Shown: in pieces, positions 35,193 to 43,784 of the stretch
Position numbering within the stretch: the first letter of the stretch is position 1
Layout: the number at the start of each line of letters is the position of its first letter
Source of the DNA: Dactylosporangium sucinum
Lineage (GTDB): Bacteria; Actinomycetota; Actinomycetes; Mycobacteriales; Micromonosporaceae
DNA length: 64,000 bases
Direction: 5' to 3'
Assembly: GCF_014647515.1 (NCBI RefSeq)
Contig: NZ_BMPI01000039.1
Coordinates: 41,087 to 105,086 of the forward strand
Program-made: the position numbers and the translations under genes
The notes under the pieces: generated by a model
Told to the model about the DNA's origin: nothing
Database searches by the model: none
The model's input: the letters and a program-made list of their open reading frames with translations, nothing else

Positions 35193-35408
35193 TCAGCAAC
35201 CGCATGCCCCACCGCAGCATCCGCCCCCGCCGGCGGGCCTCGGTTGGGCCGCCGCACCGGCGCCGCCACCCAGAGCGACCGTCGACAGCAACTTCACGGT
35301 GTCGTCGTGACCTGCCGGACAGGCAGTCTTCACGTTCGCTTCACGCATCGGACGCTGGACCTCGAAGGTCTCCCCACAGGCCCGGCAGCGGTACTCGTAA
35401 CGAGGCAT
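35193..35408 (-). CDS. FmdB family zinc-ribbon protein
   Basis: A 71-residue zinc ribbon. The N-terminal PRYEYRCRACGETFEV provides the first C-x-x-C knuckle, and ACPAGHDD provides the second pair of ligands (Cys/His). The C-terminus is Gly-rich with extra cysteines (GGCCGGACGC), as is common in actinobacterial members. It is a putative regulatory protein; its partner is unknown. ATG 35408 was chosen; a GTG two codons earlier is possible. Confidence 0.88.
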   Translation of the reverse strand: MPRYEYRCRACGETFEVQRPMREANVKTACPAGHDDTVKLLSTVALGGGAGAAAQPRPAGGGGCCGGACGC

Positions 35409-35427
35409 CTCCACAGGTTATGCGACG

Positions 35428-36531
35428 GTGACACGCGAGCGGGAATTCGCAATACTCGACCACGTGGCACGCGACGACGACCGGACACCCGACCCGCGCG
35501 ACGAACCCGCCGAGACGGCCGGTCAACCGTCCACCATGGACACACTCTCCGTGACGGCGATCCGCCCACCGGCGCCCGAGCGCGGGCCCGACCTGAAGAT
35601 TCCCGCCCAGCCGCACGTGCCCCGGCACGCAGCGCCGGAGTCGCCCGGTGACGTGCTGGAGTCGAAGCAGGGCCGGCTCGCCGAGCGGCGCGATGCGGTG
35701 CGGACCTGGGCCGGGCGGCCCGGCGGCCGGACGATGGTCGTCGGCGCGGTGATCCTGGCGATGCTCGCGCTGGCGTTCGTCGGCGGGCGGTTCATCGTGC
35801 CCGCCACGGCCAAGCCCGACGCCGGCGCCTCGAAGACCGCGATCCCCGCGGGCACCAACGGCGGCAGCGCGGCCGGCCCGGAGACCGGCAACGCGCCGGT
35901 GCCACAGGTGCCGACCGAGACCCCGTCGTACAGCCCGCCGCCCGGCACCAAGGAGCGCCCGGCCGACGTGCTCGCGGTCTGGGCGGCGCCACGGGCGGTG
36001 AAGCTCGACATCCCGCCGGTGGCGATGCAGGCCTACGGCTACGCCGAGCTGATCACCGCGCGGACCACCCCGAAGTGCAAGCTCACCTGGACCACCCTCG
36101 CCGGCATCGCCAAGGTCGAGTCCAACCACGGCCGCTTCAACGGGGCGCTGCTGCAGGAGGACGGCAAGTCGGTGCCGACGATCATCGGCCCGCCGCTCGA
36201 CGGGCAGAGCGGCCGCCAGGCCATCCGGGACACCGACCAGGGCCTGATCGACACCGACAAGACCTGGGACCGGGCCGTGGGCCCGATGCAGTTCCTGCCG
36301 TCCACCTGGAAGCAGTACGGCATCGACGCGGACAACGACGGCGTGATCGACATCAACGACATCGACGACGCCTCCCTCACAGCCGCCGCCTACCTCTGCG
36401 CGGACGGCCGCGACCTGTCCACGCTGGAGGGCTGGAACGCCGCGATCCACGCCTACAACGTTCCCGAGGAGTACCGCGCCGCCGTCTTCAACGCCGCGAA
36501 CGACTACGGCCGCCGGGACCGCACGGGGTAG
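35428..36531 (+). CDS. membrane-anchored lytic transglycosylase with EF-hand-like loop
   Basis: A 367-residue protein with a cytoplasmic Pro/Arg-rich N-terminus (1-105) and one membrane helix (about 108-128, VVGAVILAMLALAFVGGRFIV). A Pro/Thr-rich linker follows, then an MltB/SLT-like domain from about 185. The catalytic Glu is in LAGIAKVESNHGRF, and the motif AVGPMQFLPSTWKQYG is intact. DADNDGVIDIND (about 300-311) matches a Ca2+-binding EF-hand-type loop. It is predicted to cleave peptidoglycan outside the membrane. The start is uncertain: GTG 35428 or GTG 35464; neither changes the domains. Confidence 0.87.
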   Translation: MTREREFAILDHVARDDDRTPDPRDEPAETAGQPSTMDTLSVTAIRPPAPERGPDLKIPAQPHVPRHAAPESPGDVLESKQGRLAERRDAVRTWAGRPGGRTMVVGAVILAMLALAFVGGRFIVPATAKPDAGASKTAIPAGTNGGSAAGPETGNAPVPQVPTETPSYSPPPGTKERPADVLAVWAAPRAVKLDIPPVAMQAYGYAELITARTTPKCKLTWTTLAGIAKVESNHGRFNGALLQEDGKSVPTIIGPPLDGQSGRQAIRDTDQGLIDTDKTWDRAVGPMQFLPSTWKQYGIDADNDGVIDINDIDDASLTAAAYLCADGRDLSTLEGWNAAIHAYNVPEEYRAAVFNAANDYGRRDRTG

Positions 36532-36594
36532 ATCAATGCCACGCTCTGCGCTCTGGTACTTCCGCTCAGCCACAAAGGTGGGCAAGCTTATGGC

Positions 36595-37596
36595 GTGAGG
36601 GTGCGCGAGTGGGACCCGGCGGCGGCGCCGGAGGCCGAGATCGAAACGGTGCTCCGTGCGCTGAACGAGATCGTCGCGGTCGACGTGCCCGAGGATCCAC
36701 CCTGGCGCATCACCCGCTTCCGGGAGTACCTCGCCGTCACCATGCCGGGTGAGCGGCGCACGTCCTGGCTGGCGGAGGGCGACGACGGCGAGATCCTGGG
36801 CCACGCGAGCCTGCTCGCCCTGGAGGAGATCGGCGTCCTGGAGCTGTCGGTGGTGCCCGCGGCGCGCCGCGGCCGGGTCGGCACGGCGCTGCTCGCGGCG
36901 GTGGCCCGGCGGGCGGCCGAGGAGGGCTTCGAGTCGGTCGGCGTCGAGGTCATCGGCGGCACCCCGGCCGTGAAGTTCTTCGAGGAGCACGGGTTCGAGT
37001 GCGCGTTCATCGAGATGCGCAACCGGCTCGACCTGGGCGGCGTGGACTGGCTGCGGCTGGGCGAGATGGCCGCCGGCATCGGCGCCGGCTACCGGGTCGA
37101 GTATCACCCGGGCGGCCCGCCGGAGTCGCACTACGCGGCCTACGCGGCGGCCAAGGAGGCGGCCCGCGCGGCCGTGGTCGAGGACCTGGAGCTGCGCCCG
37201 AGCTCGTACGACGCGGAGCGGCTGCGGGCGAGCCTGGCCACGCTGCACGCGCGCGGCCTCAAGCCGTACATCGTGCTCGCCGTCCACGAGGCGACCGACG
37301 AGATCGCCGGCCTGACCGAGGTGGTCGTGCCGGCGCAGCGCCCGACCCGCGCCGACCAGTACGACACGATCGAGGTGCCGAGCCACCGCGGCTACGGCAT
37401 CAGCCGGGCGATCAAGGCCCGGATGCTGTTCGAGCTGCGCGCGGCCGAGCCGGGCCTGCTCGACGTGCAGACCTGGAACGCGCTGGAGAACGAGCCGCTG
37501 CTGCAGGTCAACGCCGAGCTGGGGTTCAAGCCCGACCGGGAGTGGCGGGAGTACGAGGCGGACGTCGTCGACCTCCTGCGCCGGCTCAAGAGCTAG
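36595..37596 (+). CDS. tandem GNAT N-acetyltransferase
   Basis: A 333-residue protein with two GNAT domains. The first is residues about 1-150, with acetyl-CoA loop VPAARRGRVGTALLAAVARRA; the second is 165-333, with the looser loop VPSHRGYGISRAIKARMLFELRA. This double-domain form resembles actinobacterial mycothiol-synthase-like or antibiotic-modifying GNATs, but the substrate cannot be assigned. GTG start at 36595. The stop overlaps the convergent DUF3152 gene by 11 nt. Confidence 0.88.
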   Translation: MRVREWDPAAAPEAEIETVLRALNEIVAVDVPEDPPWRITRFREYLAVTMPGERRTSWLAEGDDGEILGHASLLALEEIGVLELSVVPAARRGRVGTALLAAVARRAAEEGFESVGVEVIGGTPAVKFFEEHGFECAFIEMRNRLDLGGVDWLRLGEMAAGIGAGYRVEYHPGGPPESHYAAYAAAKEAARAAVVEDLELRPSSYDAERLRASLATLHARGLKPYIVLAVHEATDEIAGLTEVVVPAQRPTRADQYDTIEVPSHRGYGISRAIKARMLFELRAAEPGLLDVQTWNALENEPLLQVNAELGFKPDREWREYEADVVDLLRRLKS

Positions 37597-38422
37597 CGAA
37601 CGGGCCCTGCACGAACGTGCCGTCGGCCGTGAACGGCCAGTTGTTGAGCGTGCAGCCGTTCAGCTCGATCGTTTGCGTCTGCATGATCGGGGCCGGGCCG
37701 CGGCCGGGGCACTTCATGTGGTCGAAGCCCAGGAAGTGGCCCATCTCGTGGTTGACCGTGTTGGCGTGGAAGTCGGTCGACGCCGGCTGCCCGGGGATGC
37801 CCTTGAGCCAGCGGCGCAGGTTGAGCAGGATCGTGTCGCCGTAGCGGCAGGAGTAGACGCCCTCGGTGTCGATGCCGACCGCGCGGCAGAGCTTGTCGAC
37901 GGTCTTCGGAGTGGCCAGCCGCAGCCGCACGTCGAAGCCGTCGCCGCTCACCCGCTGGAACCGCCAGCTCGCGCCGCTGATCTTGTTCGGGCCGTAGGTG
38001 ACCGGGTGCTGGGCCGAGAACGTCCAGCCGCGCGGGGCGGCGATCACCCGGTCGACCTCGGCGGCGGTCTTCGATGCGCTCCACACGGGGTTGGTCCCCC
38101 ACGGGATGCCGTTCTCCACCTCCACCCGATACCGGATGAGCTTCGAGCCGGACCCGACGACGTCCGTGCCGCCGGAGGCGACCGCGAAGGTGCCGTTGCC
38201 GCTCGCCGGGACGCCGTCGCTGCCGGGCGCGGCCGGCTTGCCGCCTCCCTCGAAGCCGCCCGACTTGACCGGCGGCTTCGGCGAAGGAGGCGACGAGGTC
38301 GGAGCATCACCGGGGGCCGGCTGGGCGATGATCGGCACGGATGGGGGTATGGATTGCGCCGACGAGGGCGATCCGCATCCGGCGAGGCTGAGCAGCAGGA
38401 CGACCAGAGCAACGCGACGCAC
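37586..38422 (-). CDS. DUF3152 lipoprotein, metzincin-like
   Basis: A 278-residue secreted lipoprotein with lipobox LAGC near residue 16. A Pro/Ser/Gly-rich linker covers residues 20-85. The DUF3152 domain has YRVEVENGIPW, PRGWTFS, and the zinc motif HEMGHFLGFDH (H-E-x-x-H-x-x-G-x-x-H), followed by a Met-containing turn (PIMQTQ). Its ligands match metzincin metallopeptidases, so cell-surface proteolysis is a fair hypothesis, though no activity is established for the family as far as I know. ATG start; the gene stands alone on the minus strand. Confidence 0.88.
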   Translation of the reverse strand: MRRVALVVLLLSLAGCGSPSSAQSIPPSVPIIAQPAPGDAPTSSPPSPKPPVKSGGFEGGGKPAAPGSDGVPASGNGTFAVASGGTDVVGSGSKLIRYRVEVENGIPWGTNPVWSASKTAAEVDRVIAAPRGWTFSAQHPVTYGPNKISGASWRFQRVSGDGFDVRLRLATPKTVDKLCRAVGIDTEGVYSCRYGDTILLNLRRWLKGIPGQPASTDFHANTVNHEMGHFLGFDHMKCPGRGPAPIMQTQTIELNGCTLNNWPFTADGTFVQGPFASS

Positions 38423-38554
38423 CCCGGCAGCCTAAGCACGCCGGGGTGCGTCAAAGTGCCTCTGAGCTGGGATCTCGCCGGAACCCAACGAGATCCTCAC
38501 AAGGTGACCGGGTGAGCCGGGCGCGGCGGCCGGATGGCGGTCATCGCTTGAAGG

Positions 38555-40648
38555 TCAGGGCAGCGTCCACTTCTGGTTCGCCGCCCCGGCGATGCACGTC
38601 CACAGGTGCACCACCGTGCTGTCGGCCGAGTTGTTGCCCGAGACGTCCAGGCACTTGCCCGACTGCGAGTTCCGCAGGGTCCCGTCGGACTGCGGAGCCC
38701 AGTTCTGCGCGCCGGTCCCGTTGCAGGTCCACAGCTGGATCTTCGTCCCGTCGGCCGAACCGCCGCCGGAGACGTCGAGGCACTTGCCCAGGGCCCGCAG
38801 CGTCTGGCCGTTGCGGGTCCAGGTCTGCGCCGCGCTGCCGTTGCAGGTGTACAGCTGGATCTGCGTCCCGTCCGCCGTGGCCCCGCCGCGCACGTCGAGA
38901 CACTTCCCGGCCAGGCCCCGGATCGGCCCGACGCCCGACGAGGGGGTCTTGACGAACGTGAAGTCGTCGACGTCGAACAGCCCGGTGCCGGTGCCGGTGA
39001 ACGTCAGGAACACGTTGGCCGTCCCGCTCGGCACGCCGGTCAGCGTGGTCGAGACGTTGGCGAACGTCTCCCAGCCGCCGGTGTTCGGCACCGCGACCGT
39101 GCCCAGGATCGGGCCCGTCGCCGAGCCGGTGCGCACCTGGATCTGCCCGCCGGGGCCGCCGGACACGACCCGGGCCCGGAACGAGGTCGCCCCGCCGACG
39201 TTGACGCCGTTGTAGCCGGCCCAGTCGCCCGGCTCGATGTAGCCGAGGGTCTGGCCGTTGTTGGCGCCGGGCTTGCTGAACGGCTGCGCGCCGTTGACCG
39301 AGCTGTAGGACTCGGCCTGCACGGTCACGTCGCCGCCGGTGGAGGTGCCCTCCTTGATCCGGATGTTGCGGAAGGCGACCGTGTCGCCGGTGCCGTGGTT
39401 CTGGATCCCGATGTAGCCGTCGAGGTTCCGGTTCGGGTCGGTGTTGGTGAAGTCGTTGATCAGCGTGCCGTTGAGGTACACCCGGACCCGCTGGCCCTCG
39501 ACGAGCAGCTCGTAGGTGTTCCACTCGCCCGGCGGGTTGAGGGCGGCGTCCCGCGCGGCGATGTCGGCCGACTTGAACGTGTAGATCGCGCCCGTGGTGC
39601 GGTCGGCGGCGTCGGTGGCGTCGATCTGGATCTCGTACCCCTGGTTCACCGCGACCCACGGGTCGGTGCCCGGGTTCGGGAACCCGACGAAGATGCCGGA
39701 GTTGCTGTCGCCGGTCATCCGCCAGTCGGCCTTGAGCGAGTACGACGTGAACTGCTTCGCGGAGTACCAGAGCAGCCCCATGCCCCCGACGGACGTCAGC
39801 GTGGCGTCCGAGTTGGTGAAGCTGCCCGGCCCGGCCTGGGACCATCCGCTGGTCGAGCCGTTGTAGAGGGTGGTGTACCCCGACTCCGGCCGGCAGTCGG
39901 CCTTGGCCCGATTGGCGGCGTACCGGATGCCGCCGAGCAGCTGGCCGCGGAAGTTGCCGTCGGCGTACGACTCCTGGGTGTGCCCGAACCCGGTGTAGAA
40001 CGACCGTCCACTGTCGATGGTCTTGCACCAGGTGATCGGGTGGTCGGCGCCCATCGAGCCGCCGGAGTAGGTCGACTCGTCGAGCGTGGCGAGCACGCGG
40101 GCCGACGAGCGTGGGTTGGTCTGGTAGTTGTACAGCTCGTCGGTGCGGGTCCAGCTCTGCGGCAGGTGCGCCGTCGCCGGGTGGGCCCGGTTCTCGGTGC
40201 GCGACGTCACCTGCTGGATCGCCGGGTGGGAGGCGAACCAGGCGCCGACGAGCTGGCCGTAGAAGGGCCAGGCGTACTCGGTGTCGGCGGCGGCGTGGAC
40301 GCCCACGTAGCCGCCCCCGCCCCGGACGTAGGACTCGAACGCGGTCTGCTGCGCGTCGTTGAGCACGTCACCGGTGGTGCTGAGGAACACGACCGCCTCG
40401 TACTGCGCGAGGTTGCCGGTCGTGAACGCGTTGGCGTCCTCGGTGGCGGTGACCGTGAAGCTGTTCGCCGCGCCCAGGTCACGGATCGCCTGGATGCCGG
40501 CGGGGATCGAGTCGTGCCGGAACCCGGCGGTCTTGGAGAACACGAGCACGTCGTAGGGCGCGTCGGCGGCCGCGGCCGGCGACGCGGTGGACAGCGTGCA
40601 GGCGGCGAGGGCGGCGATGACGCCGGCAATCGCCAGTGGCTTGCGCAT
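38555..40648 (-). CDS. secreted ThuA/DUF1080/CBM6/ricin-B protein
   Basis: A 697-residue exported protein with a signal peptide (1-27, ending SPAAAADA). A ThuA (GATase-like) domain covers about 29-245 (VLVFSKTAGFRHDSIP, GYVGVHAAADTEY, ADHPITWCK). A DUF1080/3-keto-disaccharide-hydrolase-like LamG fold covers about 255-430 (TLYNGSTSGWSQ, DSNSGIFVGFPNPG). A CBM6 follows at about 440-565 (VQAESYSSVNG, GYIEPGDWAGYNGVNVGG). The C-terminal ricin-B lectin with three QxW-like repeats (QIQLYTCNGSAAQTW) covers about 572-697. It probably acts on an extracellular oxidised glycan. It lies 67 nt downstream of the sugar dehydrogenase gene, whose last 300 residues are closely related. Confidence 0.9.
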   Translation of the reverse strand: MRKPLAIAGVIAALAACTLSTASPAAAADAPYDVLVFSKTAGFRHDSIPAGIQAIRDLGAANSFTVTATEDANAFTTGNLAQYEAVVFLSTTGDVLNDAQQTAFESYVRGGGGYVGVHAAADTEYAWPFYGQLVGAWFASHPAIQQVTSRTENRAHPATAHLPQSWTRTDELYNYQTNPRSSARVLATLDESTYSGGSMGADHPITWCKTIDSGRSFYTGFGHTQESYADGNFRGQLLGGIRYAANRAKADCRPESGYTTLYNGSTSGWSQAGPGSFTNSDATLTSVGGMGLLWYSAKQFTSYSLKADWRMTGDSNSGIFVGFPNPGTDPWVAVNQGYEIQIDATDAADRTTGAIYTFKSADIAARDAALNPPGEWNTYELLVEGQRVRVYLNGTLINDFTNTDPNRNLDGYIGIQNHGTGDTVAFRNIRIKEGTSTGGDVTVQAESYSSVNGAQPFSKPGANNGQTLGYIEPGDWAGYNGVNVGGATSFRARVVSGGPGGQIQVRTGSATGPILGTVAVPNTGGWETFANVSTTLTGVPSGTANVFLTFTGTGTGLFDVDDFTFVKTPSSGVGPIRGLAGKCLDVRGGATADGTQIQLYTCNGSAAQTWTRNGQTLRALGKCLDVSGGGSADGTKIQLWTCNGTGAQNWAPQSDGTLRNSQSGKCLDVSGNNSADSTVVHLWTCIAGAANQKWTLP

Positions 40649-40715
40649 GGTCACTCCCTTCACGAGTGAACCAGGGTGGGCGCCCGCGTGGCGGCACGGG
40701 CGCCCACGCACAGGG

Positions 40716-43550
40716 TTACGGCATGGTCCACTTCTGGTTGGCGGCCCCGGCGACGCACGTCCACAGGTGCACGACCGTGCTGTCCGCGGAGTTGTTGCCG
40801 GAGACGTCCAGGCACTTGCCCGACTGCGGGTTGCGCAGCGTGCCGTCGGCGTTGGGCACCCAGTTCTGCGCGCCCGTCCCGTTGCAGGTCCACAGCTGGA
40901 CCTTCGTGCCGTCGGCGGTGCCGCCGCCGGAGATGTCGAGGCACTTGCCCAGGGCCCGGAACGTCTGGCCGTTGCGGGTCCAGACCTGCGCGCCGGTGCC
41001 GTTGCAGGTGTACAGCTGGATCTGCGTCCCGTCGGCCGTCGCCGCGCCGCGCACGTCCAGGCACTTGTTCGCCAAACCGCGAACCGGCCCGACGCCGGTG
41101 CCACCCGGCCCGGTGGTGAAGGTCCACGCGTCCACGTCGAACAGCGCGGCCGTCGAGCTGCCGGAGAAGGTGAGGTACAGCGAGGTCGTGCCGGCCGGCG
41201 CGTTGCTGATCGTGCCGGTGACGGTGGTGAACGTCTCCCACGAGCCGGTCACCGGGACCGTCGCCGAGCCGATGACGGTGCCGGTCGGCGAGCCGGTGCG
41301 CAACTGCAGCGTGCCGCCCGCGCCGCCGGACGAGACCCGCGCGCTGAACGAGGTCGCGTTGTTCAGCTTGTACGGGTCGAACTGGATCCAGTCGCCGTTG
41401 TGGATGTCGCCGACCGTCTTGCCGCCCTCGGCGCCGGTCTTGGTGATCTGGCTGACGCCGGACGAGGTCTTGTAGTGCTCGGCCTGGCGGTGCCGGGGCT
41501 GCAGGATGTTCTGGGCGTGCGTGGTCAGCCCGCCCTTGTCGGTGTACTGCGCGTCGAAGATCGGGAAGATGTTCGCCGCGTCGTCGTGCTCACCGTCGAC
41601 CGGCAGGGTGATCGTGCCCGAGCAGCCCGTCTGGGACGTGATCTGGTGGGCGTGCTGGTCGTGGCCGAGCACGTAGGTCATGGTGACCTTCGTGCAGTCG
41701 ATCGCGCCGTCCTCCGGGTCGGTGACCGTGACGCTCCACGGCACGGCGTCGCCGAAGGACACCAGCTGGCCGGACGACGGCCCGTGGATGGTGATCGTCG
41801 GGGCGGTGTTGCCGACGCTGATGAGCACGCTGGCCGAGCCGGTCGCGCCCTGCGGGTCGCGGACGGTCAGGGTGGCCGTGTAGTTGCCGTTCGTCGAGTA
41901 CGTCTTCGTCGGGTTCGCCGCGGTCGACGTGGTGCCGTCGCCGAACGCCCACAAGTACGTGAGCGCGCCGCCCTCGGGGTCGGACGAGCCGGCCGACGAG
42001 AACGTCACGGCGAGCGGGGCGGCGCCCGAGGTGCGGTTGGCGCTCGCCACGGCCGTCGGAGCCCGGTTGCCGCCGGCCACGTAGTCGTAGCGGTAGAGCG
42101 CCGAGTTGACGTCGCCGTTGAAGTAGCCGGTGCCGTAGTCGAGGACGTAGAGCGAGCCGTCGGGGCCGAACGCCATGTCCATGACCTGCTTGCCGTTCCA
42201 CGGGAACGTGTCGATCGCGCCCGGCGAGCCGTCGGCGTTGAGCTTGATCGGCTTGATCCAGCCGCGGCCGAACTCACCCGCGAAGAACATGTTGTCCAGC
42301 GCCTGCGGGAACTTCGTCGCCGACGGGTTGGCGGCGTCGTAGTGGTAGACCGGGCCGGCCATCGGCGACTCCGAGCCGCCGCCGAACTCCGGCGGGCTGC
42401 CGGCGTCGCCGCCGTAGCGGATCCAGGCCGGCTTGGCCGCGGGCAGCGTGGTCAGGCCCGTGTTGCGGAACGAGTTGTTCGTCGGGCCACCGGCGCAGTT
42501 GTACTTCGCGCCGCCCGTGTTGGTGGCGAAGTCCCACTCGTTGTAGGTCTCGTTCGCCGTGTTCGTGCCGGTGCAGTACGGCCAGCCGAAGTTGCCCGGC
42601 GCGGTGATCCGGTTGAACTCGACCTGGCCCGACGGGCCGCGGGTGGCGCTCGTGCTGCCGGCGTCCGGACCGTAGTCGCCGACGTAGACCACGCCGGTCG
42701 CCTTGTCGACGCTCATGCGGTACGGGTTGCGGAAGCCCATCGCGTAGATCTCGGGCCGGGTGTTCGCCGTCCCGGGCGCGAACATGTTCCCGGCCGGGAT
42801 CGAGTACGTGCCGTTGGCGTTGACCTTGATCCGCAGGATCTTGCCGCGCAGGTCGTTCGTGTTGGCGGAGGTGCGCTGCGCGTCGTAGGCCGGGTTGCGG
42901 TTGGTCCGCTCGTCGATCGGCGCGTAGCCGGCCGAGTCGAACGGGTTGGAGTCGTCGCCGGTCGACAGGTAGAGGTTGCCGGCCGCGTCGAAGTCGATGT
43001 CGCCGCCGACGTGGCAGCAGATGCCGCGGTTGGCCGGCACGTCCAGGACGGTGACCTGGCTGGCCATGTTGACCGTGAAGTCGGCGTTGAGCGTGAACCG
43101 GGACAGGCGGTTGACCCCGGTCCAGGTGGCCCAGTCGGTGGCGGTACCGGTGGCCGGCGCGTCGCCCGCGGGAGTGCTCAGCGGGGGCGCGTAGTAGAGG
43201 TAGATGTACCGGTTGGTGGCGAAGTTCGGGTCCGCGGCGACGCCCTGCAGACCCTCCTCGTCGTGGGTGTACACGGGGATGTTGGCGATGACGGTCGTCG
43301 TGCCGCCCGCGTCGGTGCGCCGGAGCGTGCCGTTGCGGGCGGTGTGCAGGACCGAGCGGTCGGGCAGCACCGCGATGGCGAGCGGCTCGCCCACCTCGGG
43401 TTCGCCCTTGGCCAGGGTGACCTGCTGGAAGTCGGCGGCGCTGATGGCCGCCGCCGCGGGGGTCGCGGGGCCGGCGAGGACGCCGATCCCGGCGGAGACG
43501 AGCAGGACGGCGACGGCTGACGACCGCCACCTCGAGGGCTTTTGGTTCAC
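40716..43550 (-). CDS. secreted soluble sugar dehydrogenase (GSDH) with PKD, CBM6 and ricin-B domains
   Basis: A 944-residue exported protein with a signal peptide (1-36). A six-bladed GSDH/sorbosone-dehydrogenase propeller covers about 40-450 (LPDRSVLHTARNG, EEGLQGVAADPNF, HVGGDIDFDAAGNLYLSTGD, MGFRNPYRMSVD, DMAFGPDGSLYVLDYG). Such propellers usually use PQQ. A PKD domain follows (about 455-540), then an Ig/PKD-like segment, a CBM6 (about 665-790) and a C-terminal ricin-B lectin. It likely oxidises sugars on bound polysaccharide outside the cell. GTG 43550 has AAGGGA upstream. It is first in the pair with the ThuA protein and divergent from a TetR gene. Confidence 0.9.
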   Translation of the reverse strand: MNQKPSRWRSSAVAVLLVSAGIGVLAGPATPAAAAISAADFQQVTLAKGEPEVGEPLAIAVLPDRSVLHTARNGTLRRTDAGGTTTVIANIPVYTHDEEGLQGVAADPNFATNRYIYLYYAPPLSTPAGDAPATGTATDWATWTGVNRLSRFTLNADFTVNMASQVTVLDVPANRGICCHVGGDIDFDAAGNLYLSTGDDSNPFDSAGYAPIDERTNRNPAYDAQRTSANTNDLRGKILRIKVNANGTYSIPAGNMFAPGTANTRPEIYAMGFRNPYRMSVDKATGVVYVGDYGPDAGSTSATRGPSGQVEFNRITAPGNFGWPYCTGTNTANETYNEWDFATNTGGAKYNCAGGPTNNSFRNTGLTTLPAAKPAWIRYGGDAGSPPEFGGGSESPMAGPVYHYDAANPSATKFPQALDNMFFAGEFGRGWIKPIKLNADGSPGAIDTFPWNGKQVMDMAFGPDGSLYVLDYGTGYFNGDVNSALYRYDYVAGGNRAPTAVASANRTSGAAPLAVTFSSAGSSDPEGGALTYLWAFGDGTTSTAANPTKTYSTNGNYTATLTVRDPQGATGSASVLISVGNTAPTITIHGPSSGQLVSFGDAVPWSVTVTDPEDGAIDCTKVTMTYVLGHDQHAHQITSQTGCSGTITLPVDGEHDDAANIFPIFDAQYTDKGGLTTHAQNILQPRHRQAEHYKTSSGVSQITKTGAEGGKTVGDIHNGDWIQFDPYKLNNATSFSARVSSGGAGGTLQLRTGSPTGTVIGSATVPVTGSWETFTTVTGTISNAPAGTTSLYLTFSGSSTAALFDVDAWTFTTGPGGTGVGPVRGLANKCLDVRGAATADGTQIQLYTCNGTGAQVWTRNGQTFRALGKCLDISGGGTADGTKVQLWTCNGTGAQNWVPNADGTLRNPQSGKCLDVSGNNSADSTVVHLWTCVAGAANQKWTMP

Positions 43551-43688
43551 GGATGTCCCTTCCTGACTACAGATGCCAGGCAGGGCGCGCGCCGCCGCGC
43601 CGGAGCCGTTCAGCATTCACGCCCCGTAACCGCGCCGAACGGATACATTGATGACGCACTCTGAATGCCGTGGAGGACACACTAGGGG

Positions 43689-43751
43689 TTTCGACTTAGA
43701 CTGTCCATACTTTTCGATGACTGCTCGAAAGTTCGGTTTGGACAATCGAAA
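43689..43751. promoter_or_regulatory. nested inverted repeats, candidate operator
   Basis: Three near-concentric pairs occur: TTTCGA 43689-43694 with TCGAAA 43746-43751; TGTCCA 43702-43707 with TGGACA 43739-43744; TTTCGA 43712-43717 with TCGAAA 43725-43730. They lie between the divergent dehydrogenase and TetR genes, in an AT-rich patch that should also contain the promoters. Confidence 0.55.
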
Positions 43752-43784
43752 GCCGCCCCTTCTTCGATGCCTATGCTGGTTGCC

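Noticed and set aside
40587..43520. A very long plus-strand open frame opposite the sugar dehydrogenase gene
   Set aside because: It is antisense to a gene with clear domains; the translation is Arg/Gly/Val-rich with no motif. High GC leaves such frames open by chance. The same holds for the long frames opposite the cyclase (32605-35103), KorA (23325-25211) and the GT4/deacetylase genes.
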